64,000 nucleotides of DNA from Emergomyces orientalis (GCA_002110485.1 MOWL01000047.1:682001-746000); one strand, 5' to 3'. Shown: positions 32,974 through 44,567, counted from the first letter of the stretch. Translations and numbers: made by a program. Notes: generated by a model not told the origin, from the sequence alone.

Positions 32974-33715
32974 CAGTAGCTTGCAAAATTAGGTTTCGCT
33001 CTAGGCGAAGTTAAATTGTTTCCCAAACCCTAATCCTAAGATCTACAGGCTATCAAAATTGGTTGCGATTCAACATTCACCCTTAAAACCCGGACTTAAA
33101 TCTCGTCAATCGTCAGGCCTGCATGCTGAAAATGACCTTTGGCACTTTGTTCTCTTGCGCCAACAATATCAACACACCATTCAAGGAAATTATCAAAACC
33201 TTGTCCAGGATATTTCTCGTAGACTTGCCAGTTTCGCTTAATGAAAGCCTTCAGTTCCGCAAAGAATTCTTCAATTGGGTTGTGGGGCAACCACTTCTAA
33301 TGACGCAAAAGACAGGGATCTAGGGTCTGTGCCATGTATGAGCCTGACGAGGAGTTTCTCCCTTTCTCATAGTGCATTTGGGCATTAACGCCTTCAGGCT
33401 GAAAACGGTGGAGTGGTCGGAGCAATTTAATTTCGGTGGGATTTTGCGACCTACAGACGCATAGTTTGACAAATTTTGGATGCCATAGTTCTCGAGCGCA
33501 ATGCAATCCCTGACCCCAAAATGGTTAAACTGTGGCATGTGCGCTGCCACCGTCCTCTTCAAGTCTGCTCAGGGCTGGAGATATTGATATTAGTATACTT
33601 TATATATTTCTCCTTAGATTCAATTTTTAATGCTAAAAGAATTAGCTAATTCTAGATTTAGTAAGAAGGCTTCCGATATTGAGTTAGCTACTTGCAGAAT
33701 TCACTGGTAATGTAC
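32974..33715 (-). mobile_element. Tc1/mariner-type transposon remnant
   Basis: The minus strand encodes PHNPIEEFFAELKAFIKRNW at 33290-33240, the conserved end of the DDE_3/Tc1-mariner transposase catalytic domain (NPIEEFF), followed by FLEWCVDIV. The upstream part is in other frames (33562-33297). A terminal-repeat-like start, TA then cagtagcttgcaaaatta, sits at 32972-32991. A matching right end was not convincing, and the right limit is a guess near tacagt at 33713. Non-functional. Confidence 0.7.
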
Positions 33716-33774
33716 AGTAAAAAGGGAGAATTGGAGTGCATTAAACAGTATGCATTGAGCAAGCATCATTAATC

Positions 33775-35361
33775 CTATAATCTTTTTGGGTCTTGCGGCG
33801 TTCCAACAATAAGTCCTTCCTCCCCATAAGGAAAAAGGATGCGCCGTATGGCTCTGCAGAGTGGCTTGACCCAGTCAAACCATGGAGGGAATTCTTTCAT
33901 CAAGATGCGCTCAAAGCCGCCAGCTTCCATGTTGCCTCGTTTATAAGTTGCAATTTCCTCGTAGTTGCCGGTATACCATTTCTTGAGTATACTAGACTCG
34001 GGTCTTTCATGTAGTTGATGAGATGTTTGGGGTGGTTTTAACTCCCAACCATGACAAGCACATTGCCAGATAAGCACGTAGAAAAACGACTCAAGATCAT
34101 GCCGGTAGGTATGGTCGATATTAAGCAGCACCTCGATTGCCATGAACTCCATCGTGCCGGTCTGGTGCCGCGCGCCACTTCGCCCGCTCCCAACCTCTTT
34201 GGCAAGATCCAGATCAATTAGCATGCCCGAGTGACCATCCGCCTTGTCTGGATCGGTTATTATTATATAGACATCGATGACGCCTGAGCTGTAGGGGCCC
34301 GAGCGGTCAAACACCCACGCCTCCATCTTGGTCCCACAGACAGCGAATGCGTGAATGAACCTTCATGTGGGCTGGGCAGCAAAGACCTCGCGCACGCAGC
34401 GACTCATCTGCAGCAGTGTGGCTTTGATCCTAATTTCCTCCTTGGGTTTTTTGAGCTCACCAACCACCAGTATGTCTCTCCAGTCATGTTTGTTTTGTGA
34501 GGGGCTCCCACCCCTAGCTCTCAAAAGAAGGTCAACTTGCCGCTCCGCCTTCGAACCGGTAAGATTCACTTTGCTCGCTGTGGTGTAGTAGGTGCCGCGT
34601 GATTCCAAGAGAAGGTCTTCTTGAAGATGAAACCACCAGGCAAGGACATTGTCCTGTGTAGGAGGATCGGGAAACTCGGCCCAATTGCCATCACTGTCCG
34701 GGGCCAGCACGCGTCGACAGATGGCATCTGCTTTGCCACTCCAATCTTTTCCCTCAAAGTACTTGCTGAAGAAGCCGTCAACATCTCGAAATGTACAGCC
34801 ATGTATCTCCTCAAAGATTCTCGGATTCACCAACTCACGTGTTTGCTCGGAGCCTTTCTGTGATGACGAGGTGGATTTGACTGGGGTGCCGTCAGAGGTA
34901 GGGGGGACGCTCGCCGGAGGAGTCGTTCGCGGGATGATGGCAATGAGGTTGATGAGGTTGAGAACAGCTTTCCAGATGGCGACATTCCAGAGTTCGACAT
35001 TGCGGGTTTCAGCGGCAGGGGGCCTTTGGATGACCAGGAGTATCAGCTCTCGATAGTGGTCGTAGCAGAAGTGTCCCTTTCGGAGACGCTCGACTAAGTG
35101 TGCTATATCAGACACCATATCCCCGTTACTCATTCGCGAGCGAAGGCTGTAAGCTGCATCCTCTCCCTGTAAAACAGAGAGGAGTTTTGAAATCGCATTC
35201 TGATAGAGTTGGTCAAGGCTATCAACAGCACCATCGTAGGAAATTAGACGCGACTCATAGATTTCTTCAGCTTCCTGAAGCACGCGTTGTAAACGATTGA
35301 TTGAGTTGGTTAGAGGATGGTTCTTGATAATGTCGCGATCTCCCCGTGAAAGTTCCACCAT
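33775..35361 (-). pseudogene. FunK1 protein kinase, internal deletion and nonsense codon
   Basis: Fungal-specific kinase family. The N-terminal region from ATG 35361 (MVELSRGDRDIIKNHPLT) through FFSKYFEGKDW and DILVVGELKKP matches the FunK1 layout and is open to 34363. A TGA at 34363-34365 interrupts AAQPT/RFIHAFAV, after which the same frame continues to 33775. After DRSGPYSSGVIDVY the frame jumps directly to IIITDPDKADG and LIDLDLAKEVG, the activation-segment region. The N-lobe and the HRD catalytic loop, some 200-250 residues in related proteins, are missing. GTMEFMAIEVL and the C-lobe are present. The deletion keeps the frame. No kinase activity expected. Confidence 0.85.
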
Positions 35362-36176
35362 TTTGATGGAATAAAAGATCCTTAAGTTGGTATGAGGTTG
35401 GAAAGGTTGAGGCTGGTATGCGGGCCGCACCGTTCTCCAGCTAGTACATCACGTGCCAAAAGTCTAGCATGTGCTCGACTTAAACTGTGTTGAGTATAGC
35501 TTCAACCAATGACTATCGCTGTGCAGCAGGCAAACATGAACTCTGAGGCCTAGTAGGTTAGGATTTATTATAAATTAAACGGAGGTTATAATGTTGACGT
35601 CGCGCGGCTGAGGTACGGAGTTTTGCCCGGATACTGTAGATCGTTCCATGTGCGCGTCGACGACCGAGACATTGGATGGAGTATATATTTCGACGGTCGG
35701 CGTGAACCTGCTGCGAGGTACTTCGATCTTGCCTATCGGCAGATGTGGCTGTACGCCATGCGTCATCTTTCTCTTGCAATTATGGAACAGGCTGGCTGGG
35801 TTTTTCTTGGACTACCTACGCTAAGTTAGGCCTTTTGCGGCGCTTATCTCATCGCATGTTGGATTTGGACCGGAAAGGAGTTACTTTCCAAAACAGGTAA
35901 TATCCTACCCAGTGGTTCAATTCCCGCAACCAACCGTTGTTCTTGACAACCATCGCTTTTTGCTCTCACGACTCATGGCTCTTCCCTAGAATTTTGATCA
36001 ATCTTGCCCTTTTTCCCATCCGGACGTGCCCTCTGTTCAACAACGTAAACTTACCGCTGTCTGACTAGTCCCTCGCTCCGTGGCAAATTAAAACCTCTTT
36101 GCCAATATGGTAGAGGCATAAACACCTCAGAGCAGGACTTCTCACAAAATTTCAAAAAGCAATCCACCACGCGGAT
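35362..36176. other. Intergenic between kinase-like genes
   Basis: No gene supported. A T-arm-like ggttcaattcc at 35914-35924 lacks the other tRNA stems. Confidence 0.4.
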
Positions 36177-37043
36177 ATGTCTTCAAGCTCCAAGCGTCCA
36201 GAGGTTTTCAGATATGCCAACTTTAACATGTCTGCTCTTTGTTCTTTGGCAACTCAACTCCGCAATGGATTACTCTGCGATTGCGATCTATCACAGGTCC
36301 CTGCCGGCGGGAGTCTGAACTGGGCTATCACAATCTTGTTTATTGATGGAGTGGAATGGGTGTTCCGGTCCCCGCGAGAAGATGGTGCAGTCCAGTGCCG
36401 TGAAACAAACTCTACTTTGCTTGCAAGTGAGGCTGCTACTCTAAAGTACATCAGAGCCAATAGCACAATTCCTGTACCACAGGTCTTTGTATATAGGTTC
36501 GTTCTACTCACCTCTACACCGGTTTACCCAGGCCTGCTGACTATAATAAGTGCATCTAAAGACAATGAGATCGGGGTTCCATATATTCTGATGAGCAAAG
36601 CTAGCGGTTTCCCACTAAGCTGCAGATGGGAGGTAATGACCTATAAGGAAAAGGCCAAGATACTCTATCAACTTGGGACGATTACCTGGCAGCTGTCAAG
36701 ACTACGATTCAGTCACATTGGATCTCTTTATGAGGACGAGAGCGGACTGCACGTCAAAAGCTGCCTCTCTCGCGGCCTATTGACGCATGAGAGACATTCG
36801 CTTGAGCACTTAAACCGAGGCCCGTTTCCCGTCGTAGCCGATTATTTCAACGCTCTTTTGTCAGCATTTTCCGAGCACGCAAAGTACCTCCCTCTCCGCC
36901 CTCATTGCCTTTTTGCGCCCGTGCCACTTCAGAACGAGTACATCGACTTCCTCCAGTACAAAGGTGCATGCGACAGGTGGAACGACTTCGTCATCTTGCA
37001 CACCGGCGAGACAAACCTGCTGGAATCAGAAAATCTTGGATGA
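36177..37043 (+). CDS. APH-family kinase, C-terminally truncated
   Basis: Exons 36177-36496 and 36551-37043; the 54-nt intron (gttcgt..ctgac..ataataag) keeps the frame and restores VFVYSASKDNEIGVPYILM. 270 residues. It resembles the fungal aminoglycoside-phosphotransferase (APH) family: WVFRSPREDG with LASEAATLKYIRANSTIPVP in the nucleotide-binding lobe, then the hinge IGVPYILMSKASG and IGSLY. The catalytic HxDxxxxN loop and the following Asp motif, which should come after residue 270, are absent, so activity is unlikely. The frame ends where composition turns GC rich. Probably a 3'-truncated copy. Confidence 0.65.
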   Translation: MSSSSKRPEVFRYANFNMSALCSLATQLRNGLLCDCDLSQVPAGGSLNWAITILFIDGVEWVFRSPREDGAVQCRETNSTLLASEAATLKYIRANSTIPVPQVFVYRFVLLTSTPVYPGLLTIISASKDNEIGVPYILMSKASGFPLSCRWEVMTYKEKAKILYQLGTITWQLSRLRFSHIGSLYEDESGLHVKSCLSRGLLTHERHSLEHLNRGPFPVVADYFNALLSAFSEHAKYLPLRPHCLFAPVPLQNEYIDFLQYKGACDRWNDFVILHTGETNLLESENLG

Positions 37044-37307
37044 AGGACAAGGAGGCAGGAAAAGCTGCCAATCGAGCCGGTCGCCAGCCATCACCGTCGA
37101 CGAACATATCGGAAACACATGTGACAGGGCCAGATCAATCAGGGAACGGCGCCGAGAGGCGAGTAGCCGATGTGCCAGTGCAGGAGGGGCCTACAGAAGG
37201 CAATACTTCCGCAGGGCCATTTAGTCGTCTCCGGGATGTGGAACACGAAGCGGTCCAGGGGCCATCTGAAGAGGCCGCTACGACCGTCTTCCCGCCCGCC
37301 CTCGGGG

Positions 37308-37946
37308 ATGGCGACCAGGGAAGGGCTGGCGGCAGTGCTGCTGAAGCAGAAAGGGTTGAAAGTGAATGCCGACCATCCCGGGCCTGTAGAGCCGACACGG
37401 CCAGAAACGAGGGCAGAAGCCGCTCACATTCGATTTGACCTGTCCGCCGAGAATAAAGGGGTCGACCAGGACGGTGGCGGGAATCTTCGTCCCCGGACTA
37501 CCCAGTACAATTTCAAAGAGCTGAACCGAAGCACGCTCACCGACCCTGGTGGCGACCCTACCAACGTCGCCGACAGCGAACCTTGGCCGCCCGCGGTTCC
37601 GCTTCCCTCCATTAGGGCGAACCCGGAGCCGGTTTCTAGCGACGGTAAGGTCTCCATCACGTTCCACATCTACGAGCGGAGCCAGTGGAGGGTGGCCGAT
37701 GTGCTGTCCGTCGACCCTTCCGCGCCGTCCGGCCTGCAGACAACGGTCTGGCGCTACAAGCGGCGGGGAATATTTGTGTATGACATGCGTATGCGGACGG
37801 TCAGTGTCTCGTCCAGCTTTCGAGCAGCGACATCGGATGGAGCCAACGTGCTGCTGTTGATTCCCAAGGAGGCAAAGGCGCAGATGGATCAAGCGCGTCT
37901 GATCGAGCCGCCCTCCAGACTGCGCAAGAAGAGCAGAAGAAATTGA
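37308..37946 (+). CDS. DUF3723-like C-terminal fragment
   Basis: 212 residues from ATG 37308 in a GC-rich block. The frame is open upstream to 37170, and an overlapping Glu/Ala-rich frame (36905-37438) also looks protein-like, so a frameshift near 37300 is likely. The last 110 residues (KVSITFHIYERSQWRVADVL, DPSAPSGLQ, RRGIFVYDMRMRTV, SDGANVLLLIP) resemble the C-terminal domain I recall from fungal DUF3723 proteins. Function unknown. It lies directly behind the truncated APH gene and may be fused to it by rearrangement. Confidence 0.45.
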   Translation: MATREGLAAVLLKQKGLKVNADHPGPVEPTRPETRAEAAHIRFDLSAENKGVDQDGGGNLRPRTTQYNFKELNRSTLTDPGGDPTNVADSEPWPPAVPLPSIRANPEPVSSDGKVSITFHIYERSQWRVADVLSVDPSAPSGLQTTVWRYKRRGIFVYDMRMRTVSVSSSFRAATSDGANVLLLIPKEAKAQMDQARLIEPPSRLRKKSRRN

Positions 37947-38207
37947 AATATACTATGCCGATAGACTCGAGCCCGTAAGCGCAATGAGAAGAGATTCCCA
38001 AGAGTGATGCAGTCTTGTTTTGGCGTAAGAGCTGTGCCGCCAGACTCGTGACACAATTTATCATAAGAAATTAGACACAAGATAAAACACAATCTATGCT
38101 GGTAAGCATATGAGTATAGACTTGAAGATCATGTCCTGGTCCAACTGTACCATGAAAAATGGACTAGGAGGATCCTCTTAGGTCTGTCGCTGTCTTGTGT
38201 AAGTTGT

Positions 38208-38219
38208 CTCAAGACAAAA
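38208..38219. repeat. Target-site duplication of LINE 2, left copy
   Basis: CTCAAGACAAAA, identical to 44568-44579, immediately outside the simple-repeat tail. Confidence 0.85.
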
Positions 38220-38221
38220 CC

Positions 38222-38264
<43 letters not shown>
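38222..38264 (-). repeat. (ATTG)n tetranucleotide tail of LINE 2
   Basis: About ten ATTG units, CAAT on the element's sense strand, between the ORF2 3' UTR and the target-site duplication. It is the element's 3' tail rather than an independent microsatellite. Confidence 0.85.
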
Positions 38265-38493
38265 CAAAGACTGTCCCAGCCGCCCTCAGGCAGCTATGCA
38301 GCGTACGACTATAAATACAGGTGTTCCCGCTCCTGTTTCAAAGACCAAGCTATTCGTGGCCCGAATTGCTTCTTATCCACTAGAGCTCAGATATCCCTCA
38401 ACCCATAGCCTTCCTGATAGTTCCATGTCTATGCACTTGTGAGGCCTTTCCTGGCCCTCCTCAGCTTCTGTTTACTGGATTTTCACTCGTATG

Positions 38494-41400
38494 CTAGTTA
38501 TATTGGAGTACTGTAGACGGGACTGCCTGGAATTGACCCAGGAGTCCTGTCCTCAAGATCATCTTTGCTGCTTGTACCGCCATTGATGAGCTACAGAGAA
38601 TGCGTTTGATGTCCACACATGGGAGCTTACCTGCTCACATTTGTTGTCGTTCGTCCACCCAGTTTCGGCATTCCAGGAGGACGTGCTGTACGGTCTGGGG
38701 TCCGTAACCACATTGGCATTTGTCGGTGTCGGCCTTGTTGATGGAGTGGAGATACGCGCGCAGGCCGATCTTGCCCGTACGCATCTGCGTGATCGCTGAG
38801 CTGATCGCCCTATGTGTCCCAGCGTGCGTGTCGAGTATCGCTTTTCCCGGCCTAACCCCGAGTTTGAAGAGGTCTCTATCATGCTTCACCTTTTCCCAGG
38901 ACATCTCCCACTCGCCCTTCATTGCCTGACGAATAGCGGACTTCGTCATTGCCATAAGCATTCGGAGCGATTCTGGTTCTGGTGGCGGTTCCCCGGTGGT
39001 TCGTATGTTCGGGTCATATCCGGCTGCTTCCTTGGCTGCACGATCGGCAGCTTCGTTACCTGGCACTCCGACATGTGCCGGGATCCATCGAAACTGGACT
39101 TCCCACCCGAGGTGTCGGAGCTCATCGAATGCTTGAATAGCCTCAATGAGGATATACTGACCTGATGGGTGCTTGGGATTCTGTATCGCTTGGATGGCGG
39201 CCTGGTTGTCGGCGAAGATTGCGCACTTCCCGGGGCGCGTGCAAGTTGCATGGACGTCAAGAATTATCTGCAACGCTAGCACTAGGCCTTTGAGTTCCGC
39301 CGCGTATACTGTGGAGGTGCTGGATACGCCCATGTATTGAGTCCGTTTTGTGCAGATGCTGTTGACCTGGAGCATAGGCGCTACCGCGGCAGCCCCGACG
39401 TGGCCGTTGACGCCGCTCCCGTCGGTGTAGATGCATATTGTTGCAGGCTCTATGGCGTCGTGTTCCTTGATCGCGTCCTCAGCGGAGTCGTTTATGCGGA
39501 CGAACGGGGGAGTCCACCACGGCGGCACCACATGCGGTTGGCGCTTCTCAAGTCGGTCGAGTCTCACGTCGTATTTGCGTTCCAGGATGCTTGAGCATCG
39601 GTCAAGAGGACTACCGCCCTCAGATGCGGCCATGTCGTCGTGTAGCAGGGAGGTCCTTATGCGCATTGTGGCTTCCAGTGCTGTTTTCTCAAGTAGCTGT
39701 TGTACCGGAAGCAGGCTTGCTTCCACATCCACTGCTGCCCCGGCAGTTGTCCTGAACGCCCCAGTGATGGTTTGGGCAGCCCGCCTCTGGATCTTCTTGA
39801 TGGTGTTTATCATGCCACTACCCCTGCTTCCGTAACCGGTTACGGGGATGTGCCATGCGGAGCAGCCGTAGAGCATCTGTGGTATGACCATCGCTCGGTA
39901 GACTTGCCGAAGATTGATTGTCCCTGTGCCCCATGTTGAGGATGCTAGAGCTGATAGCGCTGAGAGTCATTTTATAGCTCCTGCTTCTACCTTCTCGCGG
40001 TGGTGGCCCCAACGGAGTTTTGTGTCCATCTGGATGCCCAGGTAACGGCATGACGGGGAGGCGTTGACTGTAGCGTGCGGTAGGCGGAGAGCGTGGGTGC
40101 TGTTTGCCCTTGGGTCCCTGGTGAAGTGAACAAGCTCATACTTTGCTGGCGCGAACTGAGAGCCATGTCTTCCTGCCCACTCCTCGGCCTTTTGATGGAT
40201 ACTCTTAAGGGTTTTACAGTTGCGCTGTGCTGTTGGGCCGATTGCTAGAATGGACACATCATCAATGTACCCAACCGCCTCTGTTTCCTCTGTCTTACAT
40301 GCCTCGATAAGGTCGGCGTTGTAGAACAGGTACAGAATAGGCGAGACCGGCGAACCCTGTGGGATTCCTGTCTGGATAGGCGCTGAGGGAGCAGTGTACT
40401 CCTGCAGCTTGAGAGTGGTGGATCGGTCACTAAGAAATGACTCTACCCAGCCCCTGATCTTCTGGCTAACCCGGCGTTTTCGGAGATTGTGTAGAAGCCG
40501 TTCCCGGGAGACGTTATCGTAGGCTCCTGATACGTCGAGCAAGAGTAGTGAGGCCATTTTGCCCTCTGACCACGCCTGATGTATCCGCTGAAGAAGGAAG
40601 TGCATGGCATGCTCTGTCAATGCCAGTTTCCGGCCCCCGGTGTGTCGACTAGGGAGGAGTTGATGGACGTCGGCGATGCATGCAAGCCGGTTCGCAATGA
40701 TAGCTTCCAGGGCCTTGCCTAGTGTGCTAAGGAGAGCAATGGGCCTATACGCCTTGGGCTGCGTATAGTCGTTCTTACCTGGCTTTCGGAGGACCACCGT
40801 GATAGTATCCTTGAAATGCGTTGAGCAGTAGCCCTGTTCGAGGCATGCGTTGAAGAGCTTGCAGAGGCTTCGAAGGAGAATGTCGAGCGTCTGATGTAGG
40901 ATGCTGTTGGTTATGCCGTCAACGCCTGGTGCCTTGTTTGGGGAGGCTCTGCGCACTGCTCTCTCAATCTCCGACATGGTAATGTCCGGGCATTCGATTG
41001 ACGGAGGGTATTCATACGCTTCGATATCAGAGAGGTCGGCTTGGGGTGATGATGGGAAGAATGATTGGCGGAGCACTTCCGCCTTGTCTTCTGAACTGTG
41101 GGCGTGTTCTCCGTCTGACCTCACCAGTGCCGGGGTGCAGGCAGGTGTTATGTTGTGTCTGTTCTTAGCCCATTTGACCAGGTTCCAGAGGCCTGACTGT
41201 GACGTTGATGCTTCTTCGACCCGTTGTTGATGAGTATTACAAAGTATCTTCTTAATTTGTCAGCCTTTTTCATTTCATGCCTGTTGATAGGCCTTGTAGT
41301 CTTCATCTTGTCTTGATCGCTGCCATCTTCGGCAGAGTTGTTGAACTTCCGAGCACATGTCCTTGCATTACTGGTCAAAACCTGCGACTGAGCGCGGGGA

Positions 41401-42300
41401 CGGATTCGACCATGGAGTTGATGCAGCGATACCTGCCTCTAGAGCACTGATGATGGAAGAAATGAGCTTGTCAATACTGTCCTTGTCTCTGAGCTCCATG
41501 GCATCAGCCAGGCAGGGAAGACGTTTGTTGATGGTCTTTCAGAGTTTCGCCAGGTTTGTCTTTGCCCATAGACGCTTTCGGGTTGGGGTTGCTGATTGCC
41601 AGCTCCAGTTGATGACTAGAGTAATTGAAAGGTGATCTGAGTCATAGTCGAGGTCCTTGTTAATCTTGCAGTGAATTATATGAGATGCCAGGTCCTTGGA
41701 CACAAATGTGAGATTGATTGTGAATTCTCCATCTTTTCATCAGTGAGTCGGGGTTCCAGGCACTGTGAGAAGCTGCAGCTGGAAGATCTCAATAATAGTG
41801 AGAAGATCTTGAGCGCTTGGCCCATATCTAGCCTGTTGATGTGTTGCTGACCAGTGAGGGTGATGCAGGTTGAAGTCTCCGAGTATTAAAGCTTCCTCAT
41901 AAGATTCCAGTCTGTCAATAGCACTGGCAAGTGTGAAGAGTGTGTCGGTGTCCACTTCATTGTAGATGTTAAATATATGGATATTTGCGCCTGAGAAGGG
42001 GTTGCGGATGGCTAGAGTGATGATATTCTTGAAAATATGTGAAACACTCCACATGCCCGGGTTGATTCGTTTGTTGATGTAAAAGCATACCCTTGTGGTG
42101 TCATTGTCGAGGTATGTTAGTTGAAAGTGTGCTTTAAGAGAATGGTAGAATGTCGCAATGAATGAATTACACCAGGGCTCTTGAATTGCTAGAATGTCAT
42201 ATTCCAGAACCTTAGAGTTTCAGAATAAGCTAGCTAGAACAACATCTCTTGACTTCTGAATGTTGTACTGTAAGATCCGTAGTTCCTGGTGTCTTGTCAT
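38494..42300 (-). pseudogene. LINE 2 ORF2: endonuclease, reverse transcriptase, RNase H
   Basis: A single frame of 1269 codons from ATG 42300 to TAG 38494, with no net frameshift. Endonuclease (ELRILQYNIQKS, ILAIQEPW, LILGDFNLHHPHW, DYDSDHLSI) is followed by a linker, then reverse transcriptase (YRPIALLSTLGKALE, LLLDVSGAYDNVS, QGSPVSPILYLFYNADLI, VGYIDDVSILAIG). RNase H follows (ICIYTDGSG, AAELKGLVLAL, FADNQAAIQA, IPAHVGVPGNEAADRAAKEA), then CQCGYGPQTVQHVLLEC and a conserved end (MILRTGLLGQFQ). Nine premature stops: TGA ending at 42220, 41740, 41737, 41539, 41275, 41260, 39967 and 38635, and TAA at 41368. Catalytic boxes are intact. Confidence 0.92.
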
Positions 42301-42350
42301 GAGAGTGGTGCTTCATTGGTGCTGTTTGTGCAGGTTTGGCTGCGGGTTTC

Positions 42351-44457
42351 TCAGGCTTCTGATTGGTGGATTGGCGCTCTCCTGTGGGGTGCGCGGGTCC
42401 ACCCCGGTTCAGCGGAGCTCCATTTGCCTTTGGGGTCAAAGTGCACTGTCAGGTTTCTTTTGACATATCTCACTCTCTTCCTTATGTGTGTGTGTAGTTC
42501 CAATGCTACCTCAAAGTCTTTGCCACAGTACATGCATATCTTCATGCATTTAGTGATTGTTAACTCGGCATCGTGTGTTGGCCAGTTGCTGTAAATTTCC
42601 TGGTGCTCCGGGCAGCTACACCCTTTGTAGATATTCCCTTGCGCCGTACGGGTGTTCGTTGCCACGGAGGTCAGCGGGGATCCCGTTGTCTCGGGGGCGT
42701 GCGGCCCGTCCTCATCGAGATCGTCAGCCAGATTGGCTAGCCATGCGTCTGCATCATGTGCGTTGATTTCCTCCCAGATGGGGTATAGCGACTGCTGACT
42801 TGACACTGCCTCAATTGGCGCGGATCTGTTGACCTCTGTATTCGAGATGCCCTCTTCCGCTGGATCAGCTCCTAGGAATTGTTCCATTGCCAGTAGCTGT
42901 GAGTTGATCATCAGCCGCTGTGGTGTGGGTCCTTGTTGTGATGTTGATGTCGCCCAGTCTTCCGCGATTGGCGAGTTGGTCAGTGTTTGCACCACCTCAA
43001 TCTCCATGAGTATCTGCGATTCCTGGGGAAAATTTCCTGCTTGTGCAGCTAAGTTCTCTGGGAGAGAGGTTATTTGATCCAGGGGTTCTGCGTTTAAGGT
43101 ATTCGATATAGTGATGATTGGGTTGAATGGGAGATTGTATGTGGGGCGATGCGTTGTTCACGAGCTCTTATCCTTGGGGGGTTCCTCCTTGGAAACAACG
43201 TGCCAGTAAATGTTGTGGACTTGCTTGGCCTGCTCAACTCTACCCATCTCTTTCTTTCTTGCTGGGCAGGCGTTGCTCCACGCTGTGTGGACGTCTTTGC
43301 AAACTGTGCATCTGGGGGTGAAGCCTTCCACGCTCTTCTGCTTGCAGTTTTTGGTCTCATGTAGCTCAGCACAATAGCCGCATGCTTGGGCTGCGTCGCA
43401 TTGAGTGCCGATGTGACCGTAGTTGTAGCAGCGGAAGCATTGCTTTACTCTGCAGGCACGGTCATAGAGCTGGCATGTGTGAATCTGTCCGTCCCAAGCC
43501 ATCCCGGTGTAGATGATGGCATTGGCCATTTGAGGGTCCGTGAACTCCACCACGATTGAGGATGCGCGTTTGAGGGGAGATTCCTGAGTCAACCATTCTA
43601 TGAATGAGATTTCCGCTTTGGGAATGACTGTATGGTTGTCTGTAAGTATCTGTTGGATGGTTGTTTTCTGGTCTTTGATGTTGATAGATTTCGTAGAGAT
43701 GCCGTGGACAATAACTCCATAGATTGACACGATGAGTTCTGCATGCTGCCCAAAACCGCTGACCCATTCTCTGTTCTCCCTGAGTGTCGCGGCTTCTGCT
43801 GTAGAGGAGGTGAAGATCTGTATATCGCCGCTCTTGAGTTGATGGGCGGCCACCACGGCTACTGACTTGGTAGCTGCGTGGTTGCGAATGGTCGCCTCAA
43901 CCTGTTGTTTTATCCTGGCAGCTGAAAGCGTCCGGAGACGCTGGGAAATCCCATGGTCCTTGAGTCTGACTGTTATTGCTCGATCTTTATATACCGTGAG
44001 TGCGGGTTGGGTCTTGGTGGCACGCGTGCTTTGTGGGGCTGGCGGTGGTAGGGTTGGTGGGCCTTTGGCATGTGCCGCTACCTGCGCCCAGGTCGCGGTT
44101 GCCGCTCTGTCTCTGCTAAAGTTGGCAGTGCTCAAGGGAGCCGTGCTCAGGCCCACGGAGTTTTTGATGATTGAGATGTCTCTCTGTATGTTCTGTGTGC
44201 ATTTTGTGGTATTCTGGATGTGGTGGAGGATGTCGCTCACTGCGGGTTGTTGGAGCACCTTGCTAGCGAACGCGATGGTGGATTATGATATATTGTTGGA
44301 CTATATTCCATGGTACTTGGTTCTGCCTGCCCTTGTCTACGGCCTGCAGTTGATGACATGCTTCTCTGAGGTATGTGGCGTGCTCATTGATGTGTTCTGA
44401 GCCATTGTTTATCTGCAGCCACTTTGGTGCCATTATCACCAACTGACGCGTTTTCAC
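42351..44457 (-). pseudogene. LINE 2 ORF1 (gag-like RNA-binding protein)
   Basis: Begins near ATG 44457 or 44433 (MAPKWLQINNGSEHIN), shifts by one base near 44270-44290, then runs in one frame to 42351 with a single TGA at 43158. The zinc knuckles are CFRCYNYGHIGTQC, CGYCAELHETKNC and a third Cys/His cluster (CTVCKDVHTAWSNAC), preceded by a domain with VVEFTDPQMANAIIYTGM. A further Cys/His motif (CMYCGKDFEVALELHTH) lies near the C-terminus. This is the nucleic-acid chaperone of the element. Confidence 0.85.
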
Positions 44458-44567
44458 GCGTTAATTAAAGGTAATTGCCAATGAGGATACAGGTAGACTG
44501 TGAAACTTGCAAAATTTTACACATTTTCAAAAATTCGTTCTGAGCTGGTGGTGGTGTTTTTTTTTTC

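Larger units (their letters stand above)
38220..44567 (-). mobile_element. LINE 2: full-length Tad1/I-type retrotransposon with RNase H
   Basis: 6348 bp on the minus strand between two perfect 12-bp copies of CTCAAGACAAAA. Order 5' to 3': ORF1 with zinc knuckles, ORF2 with APE endonuclease, reverse transcriptase, RNase H and a C-terminal CCHC, then a short 3' UTR and a (CAAT)n tail. RNase H separates it from LINE 1. It retains many CpGs, but unevenly. It is inactivated by in-frame stop codons. Confidence 0.93.

Noticed and set aside
35896..35935. T-arm-like ggttcaattcc suggesting a tRNA
   Set aside because: The T stem does not pair and no D or anticodon arm is found upstream.
38520..38540. 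Perfect hairpin CCTGGGTCAATTCCAGG resembling a tRNA T-arm or SINE piece
   Set aside because: It lies inside the conserved C-terminal coding end of LINE 2 ORF2, which explains it.
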